Shown one piece after another: positions 1 to 10,907 of a stretch of DNA of 64,000 bases. The position numbers and the translations under genes are program-made. The number at the start of each line of letters is the position of its first letter. Position 1 is the stretch's first letter. The stretch comes from Flavobacteriaceae bacterium (GTDB lineage Bacteria; Bacteroidota; Bacteroidia; Flavobacteriales; Flavobacteriaceae), in assembly GCA_019634365.1 (NCBI GenBank), contig JAHQVM010000007.1:1-64000 (forward strand), read 5' to 3'. Under the pieces are notes generated by a model that was given only the letters and a program-made list of their open reading frames with translations, made no database searches and was not told where the DNA came from.

Positions 1-403
1 GGTCGAAATAAGACACGCCTTCAGAAACGCCATCGATAAACGGCTGAAAATTCTGCGATGGTACGCGTACCGTTACCCTTCGGAAAAACTGATTGTAATT
101 TTTGCCCGATTCATCGTTTTGAACAAAGCCTTGGTATTGGGTCACCAACCCCATAATTTGCTGTTGGGTCTTGGCCAGATCTTCGGAAGAAAATTCGAGT
201 TGGGCGGTTTTAATGATCTGTTGTTCTACCTGCTGTTTTGGCCGGCTTTGGTTGTAAGCGAGATTTGTTTCGGCTACTTCTTCTAAAACGTATTCTTCCA
301 TTTCGTCACCAACATTAAGATCAGGCGAGTAAGAAGTTTCTTTGCTGGAATTACTGGAACAGGCCAAGGCAAGGCCAAAAAATAATAGACTAAAAAATTT
401 CAT
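1..403 (-). CDS. DUF4349-like lipoprotein, partial (C-terminus off the window)
   Basis: Reverse-strand translation from ATG at 403 reads MKFFSLLFFGLALACSSNSSKETSYSPDLNVGDEMEEY...KTAQLEFSSEDLAKTQQQIMGLVTQYQGFVQND; lipobox LALAC. Not in the ORF track because it is truncated. Confidence 0.75.
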   Translation of the reverse strand, partial: MKFFSLLFFGLALACSSNSSKETSYSPDLNVGDEMEEYVLEEVAETNLAYNQSRPKQQVEQQIIKTAQLEFSSEDLAKTQQQIMGLVTQYQGFVQNDESGKNYNQFFRRVTVRVPSQNFQPFIDGVSEGVSYFD

Positions 404-405
404 GA

Positions 406-756
406 CTAAATTGTTTTTAGCAGGGCCTTGATGGAGGAGGAGATGTGGGCGTACTGCGGTTTCTCTTTACTAATATACATAAAGAGTAGCGCAAATTTCT
501 TGCCGCTTTGGGATTCCAACACATTTTTTTCGAGCCGGTAGGCTTCCCGCAACTGTCTTTTGATGCGGTTTCGGCTAACGGCCAATTTGAAATTTCGCTT
601 GGGAACAGCAAAGGCAGCTTGATGATATTCGGCCGCATCCAATTCCAAATAAAGGAGCCGAACCGGAAATTTTTTGATCGATTTTCCTTCGGAAAATAAC
701 CGTTCGATCACCTTGCGCGATTTTAATTTTTCGTTCTTTCCGAATTTTTGACTCAC
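406..756 (-). CDS. rnpA: Ribonuclease P protein component
   Basis: RnpA motif AVSRNRIKRQLREAYR; GTG start codon at 754-756. Confidence 0.93.
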   Translation of the reverse strand: MSQKFGKNEKLKSRKVIERLFSEGKSIKKFPVRLLYLELDAAEYHQAAFAVPKRNFKLAVSRNRIKRQLREAYRLEKNVLESQSGKKFALLFMYISKEKPQYAHISSSIKALLKTI

Positions 757-828
757 GGGGTAAAGATAGAAATAAAAAAACCTCGCTTAATCTAAACTAA
801 GCGAGGTGATAAATACCTAAAAAGTAAA

Positions 829-2622
829 TTATTCTGCTACGTATGTGTTGTTTTCTGGCGCAATATCGGCCATTAACTTAGAGGGATCGATTTCCAAACG
901 CTTCACTTTTTTCCCGGCAGGGATTTCAAACTCGTAGGTAGGATAGGCCCAAGCCCAGTCTCCCAAAAGGGTTCGATTTACGTCTGGTGTTGGATTGTCC
1001 TTTTCTCCACGCATCATCTGTAATGGAATGTAATAAGAGGCCTTGGTTCCGTCTTCGAATTCGGCATAGATATCTACGGGCATTCCCATTAGACCGATAC
1101 GCTCTAAGGTAACCTTGGTCGTTCCATTTTCTTCTACCACACTTTGGATACCGTAATCGATCGTGTTCGTGGTTTGCATAAAATCGGTTAAATACCAATC
1201 CAGTTCCATTCCGGACACTTTTTCTGCCACTCTAATAAAGTCGTTCGGGGTTGGGTGCTTGAAGGCCCAATCTTTAAAGTATTGTTTAATGGTCTTGTCT
1301 AGGTTTTCCTTTCCAATGACATATCCCAATTGCGCCATAAACACAGCACCTTTGCTATAGGCGGTAATACCGTATGAACGGTTACTGGCATATCGATCGG
1401 CGTGTGTTGTAGCGGGTTGCTCCTGTCCGCTGGTCGCCAAGAAATTGTATCCGCGGTAGGATCCTGCAACAGGGTTCGCTCTGTTTTCTTCCATCACTTC
1501 ATTTTCGGCCAAGGCAGAAATATAGGAGGTAAAACCTTCGTCCATCCATTCGTGTTTGGCTTCGTTGGTTGCCAACAAGAACTGGAACCAAGTGTGCGCC
1601 AATTCGTGGGCAGTAACCCCGAAAAGGCTTCCGAAGTTCCGCTCCCCGGTAATAAGGGTACACATGGCATATTCCATACCTCCATCACCTCCCTGAATCA
1701 CGGAGTATTGTTTGTAAGGGTATGGTCCGATATGCTCATTGAAGTATTCCAAAAGTTCCGCAGTCTTGGGCTGAAGTTTTTTCCAATTTTCAATAATAGC
1801 TGGATTGTTCTTGTAATAAAAATTCAGCTCCACACCATTAGGACCTGCATAGGTATCATGAATATAATAGGGATCTGCCGCCCAAGTGAAATCGTGTACG
1901 TCGGGGGCATCGAACACCCATGTTTTTTTCCCGCGGCGTTTCTTGGGTTCTCCTTGAAGATAGCCAGTACCACCCACAATGTATTCCGCATCGATTGTAA
2001 TACTCACATTAAAATCACCCCAAACCCCGTGGAATTCACGGGCAATATAAGGGTCTGCATGCCAACCTTGAAAATCGTATTCGGCCAATTTTGGGAACCA
2101 TTGGGTCATGGATAGTGCCACACCCTCTTTACTATTTCGTCCACTTCTTCGAATCTGAATCGGGATTTGTGCATCCCACTCCATTTTCAAAACAGTACTC
2201 TGCCCAGGTTGTAATGGGGTTGCCAAATCTACTTCCAAAACCGTTCCGGCTACCGAATAATTAATCGCTGTTCCATCCTGAGTAAGGGAAGTGGGTTTAA
2301 TATAACCTACTTCGGAAGGTGATAAATCTGCAATGCGACTTCCCACCCTTGGGTCGGGATCACCTATGGTGCGCGAACGAACATCCATTTCACTTCCTGG
2401 TTGAAAGGCGTTGAAATACAAATGATAGAAAACACGATCCAACACATCGGGCGAGTTGTTGGTATAAGTGATTTCCTGTTTCCCTTCATACTGCCACTTT
2501 TCAACATCCACATCGATTTCCATCTGGTAATCGACCTTCTGTTGCCAGTAGCCCATATTGTTTTGGGCATGTGCCATGGTAATGCACAACAAGGCCCAAA
2601 GACTGTTCTTTAGAAATTTCAT
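829..2622 (-). CDS. M1 family metallopeptidase (aminopeptidase), secreted
   Basis: Signal peptide; GGDGGMEYAMCTLI and HELAHTWFQ...NEAKHEWMDEG (HExxH-18-E). Confidence 0.92.
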   Translation of the reverse strand: MKFLKNSLWALLCITMAHAQNNMGYWQQKVDYQMEIDVDVEKWQYEGKQEITYTNNSPDVLDRVFYHLYFNAFQPGSEMDVRSRTIGDPDPRVGSRIADLSPSEVGYIKPTSLTQDGTAINYSVAGTVLEVDLATPLQPGQSTVLKMEWDAQIPIQIRRSGRNSKEGVALSMTQWFPKLAEYDFQGWHADPYIAREFHGVWGDFNVSITIDAEYIVGGTGYLQGEPKKRRGKKTWVFDAPDVHDFTWAADPYYIHDTYAGPNGVELNFYYKNNPAIIENWKKLQPKTAELLEYFNEHIGPYPYKQYSVIQGGDGGMEYAMCTLITGERNFGSLFGVTAHELAHTWFQFLLATNEAKHEWMDEGFTSYISALAENEVMEENRANPVAGSYRGYNFLATSGQEQPATTHADRYASNRSYGITAYSKGAVFMAQLGYVIGKENLDKTIKQYFKDWAFKHPTPNDFIRVAEKVSGMELDWYLTDFMQTTNTIDYGIQSVVEENGTTKVTLERIGLMGMPVDIYAEFEDGTKASYYIPLQMMRGEKDNPTPDVNRTLLGDWAWAYPTYEFEIPAGKKVKRLEIDPSKLMADIAPENNTYVAE

Positions 2623-4292
2623 TATCTAGACATTTTATCTGCCATAATTAAGGCATTATACAAATTCACCATTTTTCCAGATTTGGAAATAGTGCTGAAG
2701 TTACTCTGATTGGAAGAATCTCCTCCTAAAATGACTGGGGTCTTGGATGATAATCCACTGTTCATTAAAATTTGCTTTACTTCCTTGGCCGAAAGTTTTG
2801 GGAAGTAAGATCGTATGGTTGCTGCAACACCGGCTACAGCAGGCGCAGCCATGGAGGTTCCTTGTAAGAATTCGTAAGTGTTGAGGGGAGTGGTAGAATA
2901 AATTTTTACACCGGGCGCAAAAGCATCTACATTAGACACTCCGTAGTTGGAGAAATTGGCTACCATCTCACTACCATAGTCATAGTTCAGGGCTCCAATC
3001 GTGATAAAGGTATCTCCCATTTCGGCACCTGTACCTTTTTGGTCGTTGGGATACACTTGGATGGTATCCAGGTCGAAGGCTTCATTACCGGCAGCGTTTA
3101 CGATAAGCACATCATTGTCGCTGGCATATTTAATAGCATCCCAAACCCATTCTGGATGTGGAGAATAGTACTTTCCGAAACTGGTATTTATTACCTTGGC
3201 GCCATTGTCCACTGCATAGCGGATGGCCAAGGCAATGTCTTTGTCGTACTCATCTCCATCAGGTACAGCACGAATCACCATAATTTCGGCATTATCGGCA
3301 ACACCATTCATTCCAATGCCGTTGTTGCGGGATGCTGCGATGATTCCAGCAACGTGCGTTCCATGTGTGGCATCTTCTTCTTTAGGATCGGGGCCATCAA
3401 CATCATTATTGCCATACCCTTTACTACTCATATTGTCTGGATCGTCTCCAAGCGCTACTCTAAAATTGGTTTCCATATTGAAATGGGAGGTAAGTCGCCC
3501 ATCAAAATATTCCACACCACCATTAAGTTGCTCGATGACTTCAGGAACGGAATCGCCATAACTAAGCATTTGGGAAAGCATTCCGATTTGCTGTTGTTCT
3601 GCTTCTGAAGGATTTTGAATTCCCGCAAGATCTTTTTGGTTATAATCTTCTTTTCCAAGTTTTTCGCTCATGGCAGCATGCGCGGGTTTTATTTGCGCCA
3701 AAATCTGATTGTAACGCTGTAGGTTACCGTTCACTTCACCAAATTCTTTTTCGTATTCAGCCTTGGCTTTCTGATAGAGTTGGAAATCGGCACGATCGGC
3801 AGCCCCTACGGAAGCTTCTGTTTTTCCTTCGAACTTAGGGCCCAGTTTTTTGATGTAGCGCACGTACTCCATATTTTCTGCAACAATATCACCCAAGAAG
3901 TTCCAACCATGGATATCATCCACATATCCGTTCTTGTCATCGTCCTTTCCGTTCCCGGGGATTTCATTCTTATTGGTCCAAATGACATCTTTTAAGTCTT
4001 CGTGTTCAATATCAACACCACTATCGATGACCCCAACGATTACTTTTTCCCCTTTTCTTCCTTTCAGGATTTCATTGTAGGCACGATCCACACTCATTCC
4101 TGGAATGGTATCGGTCATTAAATCGGCTAAAGCCCAAGATTCCAATTGGGAATCGGTTAAGGGCGTTACTTTTAGTGGAAGGGTATCAATATTTTCTACT
4201 GGAGTTGACACTATGGGTGCTACTCCTCCTGTACAACCTGCCAATAAGGCTGCGGTTGCGACTGTAAACAAAGATGCTTTTACAAATTTCAT
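2622..4292 (-). CDS. S8 (subtilisin-like) serine peptidase, lipoprotein
   Basis: Lipobox LLAGC; GVIDSGVDIEHEDL, HGTHVAGIIAA, GTSMAAPAVAGVAA catalytic motifs. Confidence 0.94.
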   Translation of the reverse strand: MKFVKASLFTVATAALLAGCTGGVAPIVSTPVENIDTLPLKVTPLTDSQLESWALADLMTDTIPGMSVDRAYNEILKGRKGEKVIVGVIDSGVDIEHEDLKDVIWTNKNEIPGNGKDDDKNGYVDDIHGWNFLGDIVAENMEYVRYIKKLGPKFEGKTEASVGAADRADFQLYQKAKAEYEKEFGEVNGNLQRYNQILAQIKPAHAAMSEKLGKEDYNQKDLAGIQNPSEAEQQQIGMLSQMLSYGDSVPEVIEQLNGGVEYFDGRLTSHFNMETNFRVALGDDPDNMSSKGYGNNDVDGPDPKEEDATHGTHVAGIIAASRNNGIGMNGVADNAEIMVIRAVPDGDEYDKDIALAIRYAVDNGAKVINTSFGKYYSPHPEWVWDAIKYASDNDVLIVNAAGNEAFDLDTIQVYPNDQKGTGAEMGDTFITIGALNYDYGSEMVANFSNYGVSNVDAFAPGVKIYSTTPLNTYEFLQGTSMAAPAVAGVAATIRSYFPKLSAKEVKQILMNSGLSSKTPVILGGDSSNQSNFSTISKSGKMVNLYNALIMADKMSR

Positions 4293-4302
4293 TTCTAGGT
4301 AT

Positions 4303-5181
4303 TTAATTTAAAATTTCGTCTAATGTATAGGTTTCGTTCAAACGAACTCCTTTTTCGGTATGTTTTACGGTAATGATCGGATTGTGCGCGTCGTGCTCCA
4401 AAAACAGATAGTAATTGTTGTCGGCGGCCGCCTTCAGAAACTTCTCTTTTTCGGGAAGGGTTAACAGTGGCCGGGTATCGTATCCCATCACAAAGGGTAA
4501 GGGTAAATGCCCGGCTGTGGGCAACAGGTCTGCCATAAACACGATGGTTTTATCCTTGTATTGAATGTGTGGAATCATTTGTTTTTCGGTATGCCCATCT
4601 GCAAAGAAGATGCCGAAATCCAATTCTTTCTTTTCAGAAAAATCCGCAATGGGATCGGAAACGAATTTCAACTGCCCACTTTCTTCCATGGGAAGAATGT
4701 TTTCTTTCAAGAAGGAAGCGCGCTCCCTTCTGTTGGGTTGTGTGGCCCATTGCCAATGGCGTTCATTGCTCCAGAAAGTGGCGTTTTTAAAAGCAGGTTC
4801 GTACCCGGTTCGATCCTTATTCCATTGTACACTTCCCCCGCAATGATCGAAATGCAGGTGTGTCATGAAAACATCGGTAATATCGTCTCGATGAAACCCC
4901 AGCGCTTTCAGCGAATCATCTAAATTATGTTCGCCCCAGGGATAGTAATAACCAAAGAATTTATCGCTTTGTTTGTTCCCCATTCCCGTATCAATAAGCG
5001 TAAGTCGATCGCCATTTTCGATAAGTAAACAACGAGCTGCGATATCGATCATATTGTTGCTATCGGCAGGATTGGTTCTGCTCCATAAGGACTTGGGAAC
5101 CACCCCGAACATCGCGCCTCCATCCAACTTAAAATTACCAGCTTCTACAGGGTATAGATTCATAGGATGCGCAAAATACAA
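4303..5181 (-). CDS. MBL-fold metallohydrolase
   Basis: Motif THLHFDHCGG and downstream ADGHTEKQ, typical of metallo-beta-lactamase fold hydrolases. Confidence 0.88.
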   Translation of the reverse strand: MYFAHPMNLYPVEAGNFKLDGGAMFGVVPKSLWSRTNPADSNNMIDIAARCLLIENGDRLTLIDTGMGNKQSDKFFGYYYPWGEHNLDDSLKALGFHRDDITDVFMTHLHFDHCGGSVQWNKDRTGYEPAFKNATFWSNERHWQWATQPNRRERASFLKENILPMEESGQLKFVSDPIADFSEKKELDFGIFFADGHTEKQMIPHIQYKDKTIVFMADLLPTAGHLPLPFVMGYDTRPLLTLPEKEKFLKAAADNNYYLFLEHDAHNPIITVKHTEKGVRLNETYTLDEILN

Positions 5182-5329
5182 AAAGGCAGGGGATTGCGTA
5201 AAGATGTTAAGGCTTTATTAAGAATTCTATTAGAAGACTGTTAGTTATTCTACATTCTCATCCCTAAAGGAAAAGAAAATAAGTGTCAATAAAAGTATTT
5301 GGTTATTTTTATGATCCAAACAAAATCAA

Positions 5330-7183
5330 ATGCTCGAACTGGCAGGAATTATTATACTGGGTATTTTGGCGCAATGGGTAGCATGGCGCTTTAAGATCCC
5401 AGCTATCTTACCGCTTATATTAATCGGTCTTTTTGTTGGGCCTATCTCCACATTGATTTCTGAAGACGGAACGCAGTGGATTCAACCCATTTGGAACGGG
5501 GAAGAAGGATTATTCCCAGGGGAAAGTCTGTTCTATTTTGTTTCCTTAGCGATTGGGATCATCCTTTTTGAAGGAGGACTTACCCTTCGTTTTGGAGAAG
5601 TGAAACGTGTGGGTGGAATTATCGGTAAACTAATAAGCCTAGGCTCTTTTGTGACTTTTATAGGTTGTGGTGTGGCTGCTCATTTTGTGTTGGATTTAAA
5701 CTGGAAGATTTCCTTTCTATTCGCTTCATTGATTATCGTTACGGGACCTACCGTGATCACTCCTATTTTAAGAAACATTCCCTTGAAGAAAGACATATCT
5801 GCCGTATTGAAATGGGAAGGAATTTTGATCGATCCCATCGGGGCCTTGGTAGCCGTATTGGTTTTCGAGTTTATATCGGTTAAGGGAGATCTAGGATTTA
5901 CCAAGCAAGCATTTATCGAATTTGGGAAGATTCTTCTCATCGGTTTCTCTTTTGGGATATCGGGAGGATACGCTTTGTATTTGGCCATAAAGAAAAATTT
6001 GATCCCCCATTACTTATTGAATGTGGTTTCCCTGTCTGTGGTACTGCTCATTTTTGTAGAGAGTGATGTCTTTGCCCATGAATCAGGATTATTGTCTGTG
6101 GTGGTTATGGGAATGTTCCTTGGAAATAGCGATTTGCCCAACCTAAAGGAGCTCTTATATTTTAAGGAGTCATTGAGCGTACTTCTTATTTCGATTTTAT
6201 TCATTTTGCTTTCGGCAAACATTACCTTGGAAGACCTATATCTTGTAGCTAATTACAAAACAGCAATATTATTTGCCATTGTTATATTCGTTGTCAGGCC
6301 TATTGGAGTTTTCCTGAGCACCATAAATTCTCCATTAAAGACCAATGAAAAATTATTCATAAGCTGGGTAGGTCCTCGAGGAATCGTAGCCGCAGGTATC
6401 GCCTCTCTTTTTGGGAGTAAATTGGTACAAAAAGGAGTAGAGGGCGCAGAATATATTACGCCTTTGGTCTTTGCGGTGGTGTTGATCACGGTATTGTTGA
6501 ACGCAACTACGGCCCGTTTTTTTGCTAAGATTGTTGGGGTTTTCCTGAAGAAGTCCGAAGGAATCTTGATTGTTGGAGCTTCTTTATTTCCAAGGCTGCT
6601 CGCGCAGTACCTACATGGCAATGGTAGGCATGTGGTTGTAATAGACAGCAATCAAGACAATGTAAAGCGCGCTAAGGAAATGGGCGTGGAGGCATTTTCG
6701 GCCAATGTGTATTCCGACACTCTAATAGATAATGTCGAATTGAGCGATGTGGGATATTTAATGGCGCTTACAGGCAATGCAGATATCAATCGCTATGCCC
6801 TTAATAAATACGAAAAGCAATTTGGGGAGAACGGGGCTTTCCGACTCATCACTCCAGAAGAATTGGAAGACCCAAACAATAATCCGGAACAAGGACTGTT
6901 TTCACATATAGACGATTTTTCATCGGTGAATAAAGTGGCCGAAGAATTTCCAAACATATTAGAAATGCCTTTGAACGATAAGGAACATTATGATGCGCTC
7001 ATTGATCGTACCAATGTCACCAAAGAAAGTATTCCCTTGTTCGTAAAGGACCCCAAGGGAGACTTAAGAATCATATCATCGCACAATAAAAATGTGGATG
7101 ATATTAAGAAAGGATTTTCTCTGGTTTATATTGGGAAGCCACTGAATGGAGAAGTGATAGAAAACAAAAACGATACAGATTGA
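5330..7183 (+). CDS. CPA1-type cation:proton antiporter with C-terminal TrkA-N-like domain
   Basis: Many TM helices, WVGPRGIVAAGIASLFGSKL (NhaP/CPA1 motif), then a Rossmann-like ILIVGASLFPRLLAQYL...VVVIDSNQDNVKRAKEMG segment. Confidence 0.88.
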   Translation: MLELAGIIILGILAQWVAWRFKIPAILPLILIGLFVGPISTLISEDGTQWIQPIWNGEEGLFPGESLFYFVSLAIGIILFEGGLTLRFGEVKRVGGIIGKLISLGSFVTFIGCGVAAHFVLDLNWKISFLFASLIIVTGPTVITPILRNIPLKKDISAVLKWEGILIDPIGALVAVLVFEFISVKGDLGFTKQAFIEFGKILLIGFSFGISGGYALYLAIKKNLIPHYLLNVVSLSVVLLIFVESDVFAHESGLLSVVVMGMFLGNSDLPNLKELLYFKESLSVLLISILFILLSANITLEDLYLVANYKTAILFAIVIFVVRPIGVFLSTINSPLKTNEKLFISWVGPRGIVAAGIASLFGSKLVQKGVEGAEYITPLVFAVVLITVLLNATTARFFAKIVGVFLKKSEGILIVGASLFPRLLAQYLHGNGRHVVVIDSNQDNVKRAKEMGVEAFSANVYSDTLIDNVELSDVGYLMALTGNADINRYALNKYEKQFGENGAFRLITPEELEDPNNNPEQGLFSHIDDFSSVNKVAEEFPNILEMPLNDKEHYDALIDRTNVTKESIPLFVKDPKGDLRIISSHNKNVDDIKKGFSLVYIGKPLNGEVIENKNDTD

Positions 7184-7413
7184 AAACCCCAATTGCCTAC
7201 GCATACCTAATTGCCTTTTTAGTAATTACACTTACCTCATGCAAGGATGACGATTCGCGAACTTGCAGGGAATGCACCAATGAGCAAACACCTGCCTTCG
7301 AATTGTGTCGTGAACCCAATGGCAATGCTTCCGTCAACGGACAGGATACTGGTACAGACTACGATGTTTACCTAGCCGACCTGGAAGAGGTTGGTAGCAA
7401 CTGCAGCGGCTAG
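7180..7413 (+). CDS. Small cysteine-containing lipoprotein, unknown function
   Basis: TTG start overlapping the TGA stop of the upstream antiporter; signal peptide with lipobox LTSC. Confidence 0.55.
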   Translation: MKTPIAYAYLIAFLVITLTSCKDDDSRTCRECTNEQTPAFELCREPNGNASVNGQDTGTDYDVYLADLEEVGSNCSG

Positions 7414-7438
7414 GCATCCAAACGATTTCATCTTAATT

Positions 7439-8788
7439 TTAATCTAAGCCGATTCTTAGACTTGCTGAAAATGTAGTTCTGTCGGTAATGAATAATGAAT
7501 TGTTCACCGTGGTCTTCTCGCCTTCTTCTGGTTTAAATTGAATACTGCTGTATTCAAACAGATTGAGGAGTACGCCCACACCTATATTTTCATTTAGTTG
7601 AATTTCAACCCCTCCGTAGACGTTGGCGACAATCCCAGAGGTGTTCTGCTTAAATCCAAATGCATCGACACTACCAAAGGAATAACCCGTATTAACACCG
7701 CCCAATAGTTGTGTGTTTCCATTTGCCAAGGGCACTCGGTATTCGGCCGACGGACCTATAAGAAGTTGAGTGGATTTTATATCGGAATTGGTGAGCGATG
7801 TGGTTTTAACAGTGGCCTTTGGGCCTATATAGAACGGATTGTTGAACAAGGATGTCACATAAAAGAAAACCCCAGCAGCTCCAACGATCTCTGTTTCTTC
7901 GTCCTTGGCAACACTCACGCCCACATTGGTATCCACAAAGATGTCACGATGATTGATGTCTTCATCCGGTGAAACATAACTGCCGTCTTCGGTTTTCGGT
8001 TTTTCAGGACAGCATTCTAGTTTGTGCCGTTTGTATTTGGCTGAAGTCACTTTTCCGAAACGTACGCCAAACCCAACGATGTTGAAATGATCATTGGCAT
8101 ATCTGGAGTAGGGCCCGGCAACTTTTCCCCTGTAGTGATAAATAGCACGTTTTACATTATGCTTGTTCTTTTCGTTGCAGGGGCATTCAATGTCTATTTC
8201 TGTGGTTATTTCCCATTCAATGGATAGAAAGTGTGGGCTTCTGTTGTACCCTTGCTTCCATTTCAAAGGTTTTATATTAGTTCTTGCAATGACTTCACAC
8301 CCTTTGTGCTTGACGGTGATGGGCTTCAAATCAATTCCCTTTTTATAGAACCGCTTTGCCTTCTCATAATACTTTTTGATCATTCGTTGTTGGTTCGATG
8401 GAATATCTTTGTAGGGTTTAATCAAAAGGCCACGGCCGAACTCCTGTAGTGTTTCGGAAGTGCTGAAAACCTCAAAGGCGATGTGGCCATATTTACCCAT
8501 GATTAAGTCTTGGGGCAAGTTGATGGTATCCATGATGCGATTGATTTCTTTGGCCAAAACTTCCTTGGAAGCGACCAATTTTTTTCTAGGTATTGATTTG
8601 AGTATTTTGGAGGCATCGCAGGTTTTGGGTTTCACCTTTTCCTCCTTTGCATTCTTAAGGATATTTAAAATGGTAGTGCGAAGGTTCTTTCCACTTTCCA
8701 CCCTTGGGTTTTCCCTTTGCGCATGAAGACCCTGGAACGAGATGAATATAAGCGCCAGACACAGCGCCTTTGCAATTGAAGTTTTCAT
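7439..8788 (-). CDS. Secreted protein with C-terminal outer-membrane beta-barrel-like region, unknown function
   Basis: Signal peptide ending LHAQ; C-terminal half has alternating beta-strand pattern (GPSAEYRVPLANGNTQLLGGVNTGYSFG...GGVEIQLNENIGVGVLLNLFEY...FSASLRIGLD). Confidence 0.6.
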   Translation of the reverse strand: MKTSIAKALCLALIFISFQGLHAQRENPRVESGKNLRTTILNILKNAKEEKVKPKTCDASKILKSIPRKKLVASKEVLAKEINRIMDTINLPQDLIMGKYGHIAFEVFSTSETLQEFGRGLLIKPYKDIPSNQQRMIKKYYEKAKRFYKKGIDLKPITVKHKGCEVIARTNIKPLKWKQGYNRSPHFLSIEWEITTEIDIECPCNEKNKHNVKRAIYHYRGKVAGPYSRYANDHFNIVGFGVRFGKVTSAKYKRHKLECCPEKPKTEDGSYVSPDEDINHRDIFVDTNVGVSVAKDEETEIVGAAGVFFYVTSLFNNPFYIGPKATVKTTSLTNSDIKSTQLLIGPSAEYRVPLANGNTQLLGGVNTGYSFGSVDAFGFKQNTSGIVANVYGGVEIQLNENIGVGVLLNLFEYSSIQFKPEEGEKTTVNNSLFITDRTTFSASLRIGLD

Positions 8789-8949
8789 TGTTTAGAGTTT
8801 TAGTTGCCTAAATATTCCTCTAAACACTTATATATACAAAAGAATGGGACGAGTGACGATAAAAGGTTGACGAATAACAGAAGCCCAGGAATCCATCATT
8901 GCCATACAACAAGGGTCCTAAGCAAGTAAATGATAAATGCTAAGTATGT

Positions 8950-10746
8950 TTAGTCGTTCAGCTTAAGAACTGCCATAAATGCTTCCTGCGGAATTTCAAC
9001 ATTTCCCACGGCACGCATGCGTTTCTTACCCTTCTTCTGCTTCTCCAGAAGTTTACGTTTACGGGAAATATCACCTCCATAACATTTGGCGGTAACATCT
9101 TTCCGCAATGCCTTTACGGTTTCACGTGCAATAATCTTGGCACCAATGGCCGCCTGAATCGGGATGTCGAACTGTTGCCGTGGAATGAGCTGGCGAAGCT
9201 TTTCACACATTTTCTTTCCAATATCGTACGCATTGTCTTGGTGCAATAATGCGGAAAGGGCGTCTACGGTTTGTCCATTTAATAGTACGTCCACTTTCAC
9301 CAATTTCGAAGAGCGCATCCCAATAGGACTGTAGTCGAAAGAAGCATAGCCTTTGGAAACGGTTTTTAGACGATCGTAAAAATCGAATACGATTTCTGCC
9401 AAAGGCATATCGAACATCAATTCCACACGTTCGGTGGTAAGGTAGGTTTGGTTGGTAATCTGTCCCCTTTTTTCAATACACAAGGACATTACGGGACCTA
9501 CGAAATCGGCCTTGGTAATAATGGTCGCCTTTATGTAGGGTTCTTCAACACGATTTAGGGTAGAAGGTTCGGGTAAATCACTTGGGTTATTTACCAGGAT
9601 GACATCATCGGGTGCTCGGTTGGTGAAGGCATGGTAGGATACGTTGGGAACCGTTGTAATTACGGTCATATCGAACTCACGCTCCAAACGTTCTTGAATG
9701 ATTTCCAGGTGCAGCATTCCCAGAAATCCACATCGGAACCCGAAACCGAGTGCTGCCGAGCTTTCAGGTTGGAAGACCAAGGAGGCATCGTTCAATTGCA
9801 GTTTTTCCATTGAGGCTCGAAGTTCTTCGTAATCTTCAGTATCCACCGGATATATACCGGCAAACACCATGGGTTTCACATCTTCAAAACCTTCAATGGC
9901 ATTTTCGGTTGGGGTTTTAGCATCGGTAATCGTATCACCCACTTTTACTTCGCGAGCATCCTTAATACCTGTAATCAAGTAACCCACATCCCCGCAAGTA
10001 ATTTCTTTCTTCGGGGTTTGTTTTAGGTGCAAGGTTCCTACCTCATCGGCAAAATAGTTTTTGCCGGTTGCCACAAACTTGATTTGCTGCCCTTTCTTTA
10101 TAGACCCATTCATAATACGGAAATAGGTTTCCACACCACGAAAAGGGTTATAAACGGAATCGAAAATCAGAGCCTGCAGTGACTCATCTGGATTTCCTTT
10201 AGGAGCTGGGATTCTATCGATAATGGCAGTAAGGATCTCTTCAATCCCAATACCAGTTTTCGCACTGGCAGGAATTACCTCTTCCGCATCGCAACCCAAA
10301 AGGTCAACAATATCATCGGTCACTTCCTCGGGATTGGCAGAAGGCAGGTCTACCTTATTAAGGACCGGAATGATTTCGAGATCATTCTCTAGGGCCAAAT
10401 ACAAGTTGGAAATGGTCTGCGCTTGTATACTTTGTGCTGCATCCACTACCAAAAGGGCTCCTTCACAAGCAGCAATGGAACGGGAAACTTCGTAGGAGAA
10501 GTCTACGTGCCCAGGAGTATCGATAAGATTTAATATATATTCTTCACCATTGTGGGTATAGTCCATCTGAATGGCGTGGCTCTTAATGGTAATACCACGC
10601 TCACGCTCCAGATCCATATTGTCCAAAAGTTGGTTTTGTGCTTCACGTTGTGTCACCGCTCCTGTAAAATCCAAAAGGCGATCTGCCAAAGTACTTTTAC
10701 CATGGTCGATATGGGCAATGATGCAAAAATTGCGAATGTTCTTCAT
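8950..10746 (-). CDS. lepA: Elongation factor 4 (LepA)
   Basis: [25 protein letters not shown] and LepA C-terminal [25 protein letters not shown]. The ORF-track start at 10776 is probably 10 codons too early. Confidence 0.97.
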   Translation of the reverse strand: MKNIRNFCIIAHIDHGKSTLADRLLDFTGAVTQREAQNQLLDNMDLERERGITIKSHAIQMDYTHNGEEYILNLIDTPGHVDFSYEVSRSIAACEGALLVVDAAQSIQAQTISNLYLALENDLEIIPVLNKVDLPSANPEEVTDDIVDLLGCDAEEVIPASAKTGIGIEEILTAIIDRIPAPKGNPDESLQALIFDSVYNPFRGVETYFRIMNGSIKKGQQIKFVATGKNYFADEVGTLHLKQTPKKEITCGDVGYLITGIKDAREVKVGDTITDAKTPTENAIEGFEDVKPMVFAGIYPVDTEDYEELRASMEKLQLNDASLVFQPESSAALGFGFRCGFLGMLHLEIIQERLEREFDMTVITTVPNVSYHAFTNRAPDDVILVNNPSDLPEPSTLNRVEEPYIKATIITKADFVGPVMSLCIEKRGQITNQTYLTTERVELMFDMPLAEIVFDFYDRLKTVSKGYASFDYSPIGMRSSKLVKVDVLLNGQTVDALSALLHQDNAYDIGKKMCEKLRQLIPRQQFDIPIQAAIGAKIIARETVKALRKDVTAKCYGGDISRKRKLLEKQKKGKKRMRAVGNVEIPQEAFMAVLKLND

Positions 10747-10891
10747 AGGTTCGTTCGTCCACCAATTAGGCCGCAAATATAGTGCAATTTAACTGCTTTT
10801 TTATTGAAATCTAGCCTATTGTTTCGCCCTCAGGGTGTAGGGTCATTTTAAAGATGCCCGAAATTGCCTTATGAAAGATTGCTAATTTGAG

Positions 10892-10899
10892 TATTTTTG
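10892..10899 (+). promoter_or_regulatory. Bacteroidota -7 promoter element (TATTTTTG, matches TAnnTTTG) upstream of dus
   Basis: tatttttg 8 nt upstream of ATG 10908; conflicts with the TTG start at 10887 given by the ORF track. Confidence 0.5.
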
Positions 10900-10907
10900 C
10901 ATCGACT

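Noticed and set aside
1402-2115. 237-aa + strand ORF
   Set aside because: Lies fully antisense to the well-supported M1 peptidase gene; composition looks like a shadow ORF with no recognisable motif.
3039-3608. 189-aa + strand ORF
   Set aside because: Antisense to the S8 peptidase; no signal or family motif.
10887-10907. TTG start of the dus ORF in the track
   Set aside because: Overlaps the TATTTTTG promoter element; ATG at 10908 gives the normal Dus N-terminus.
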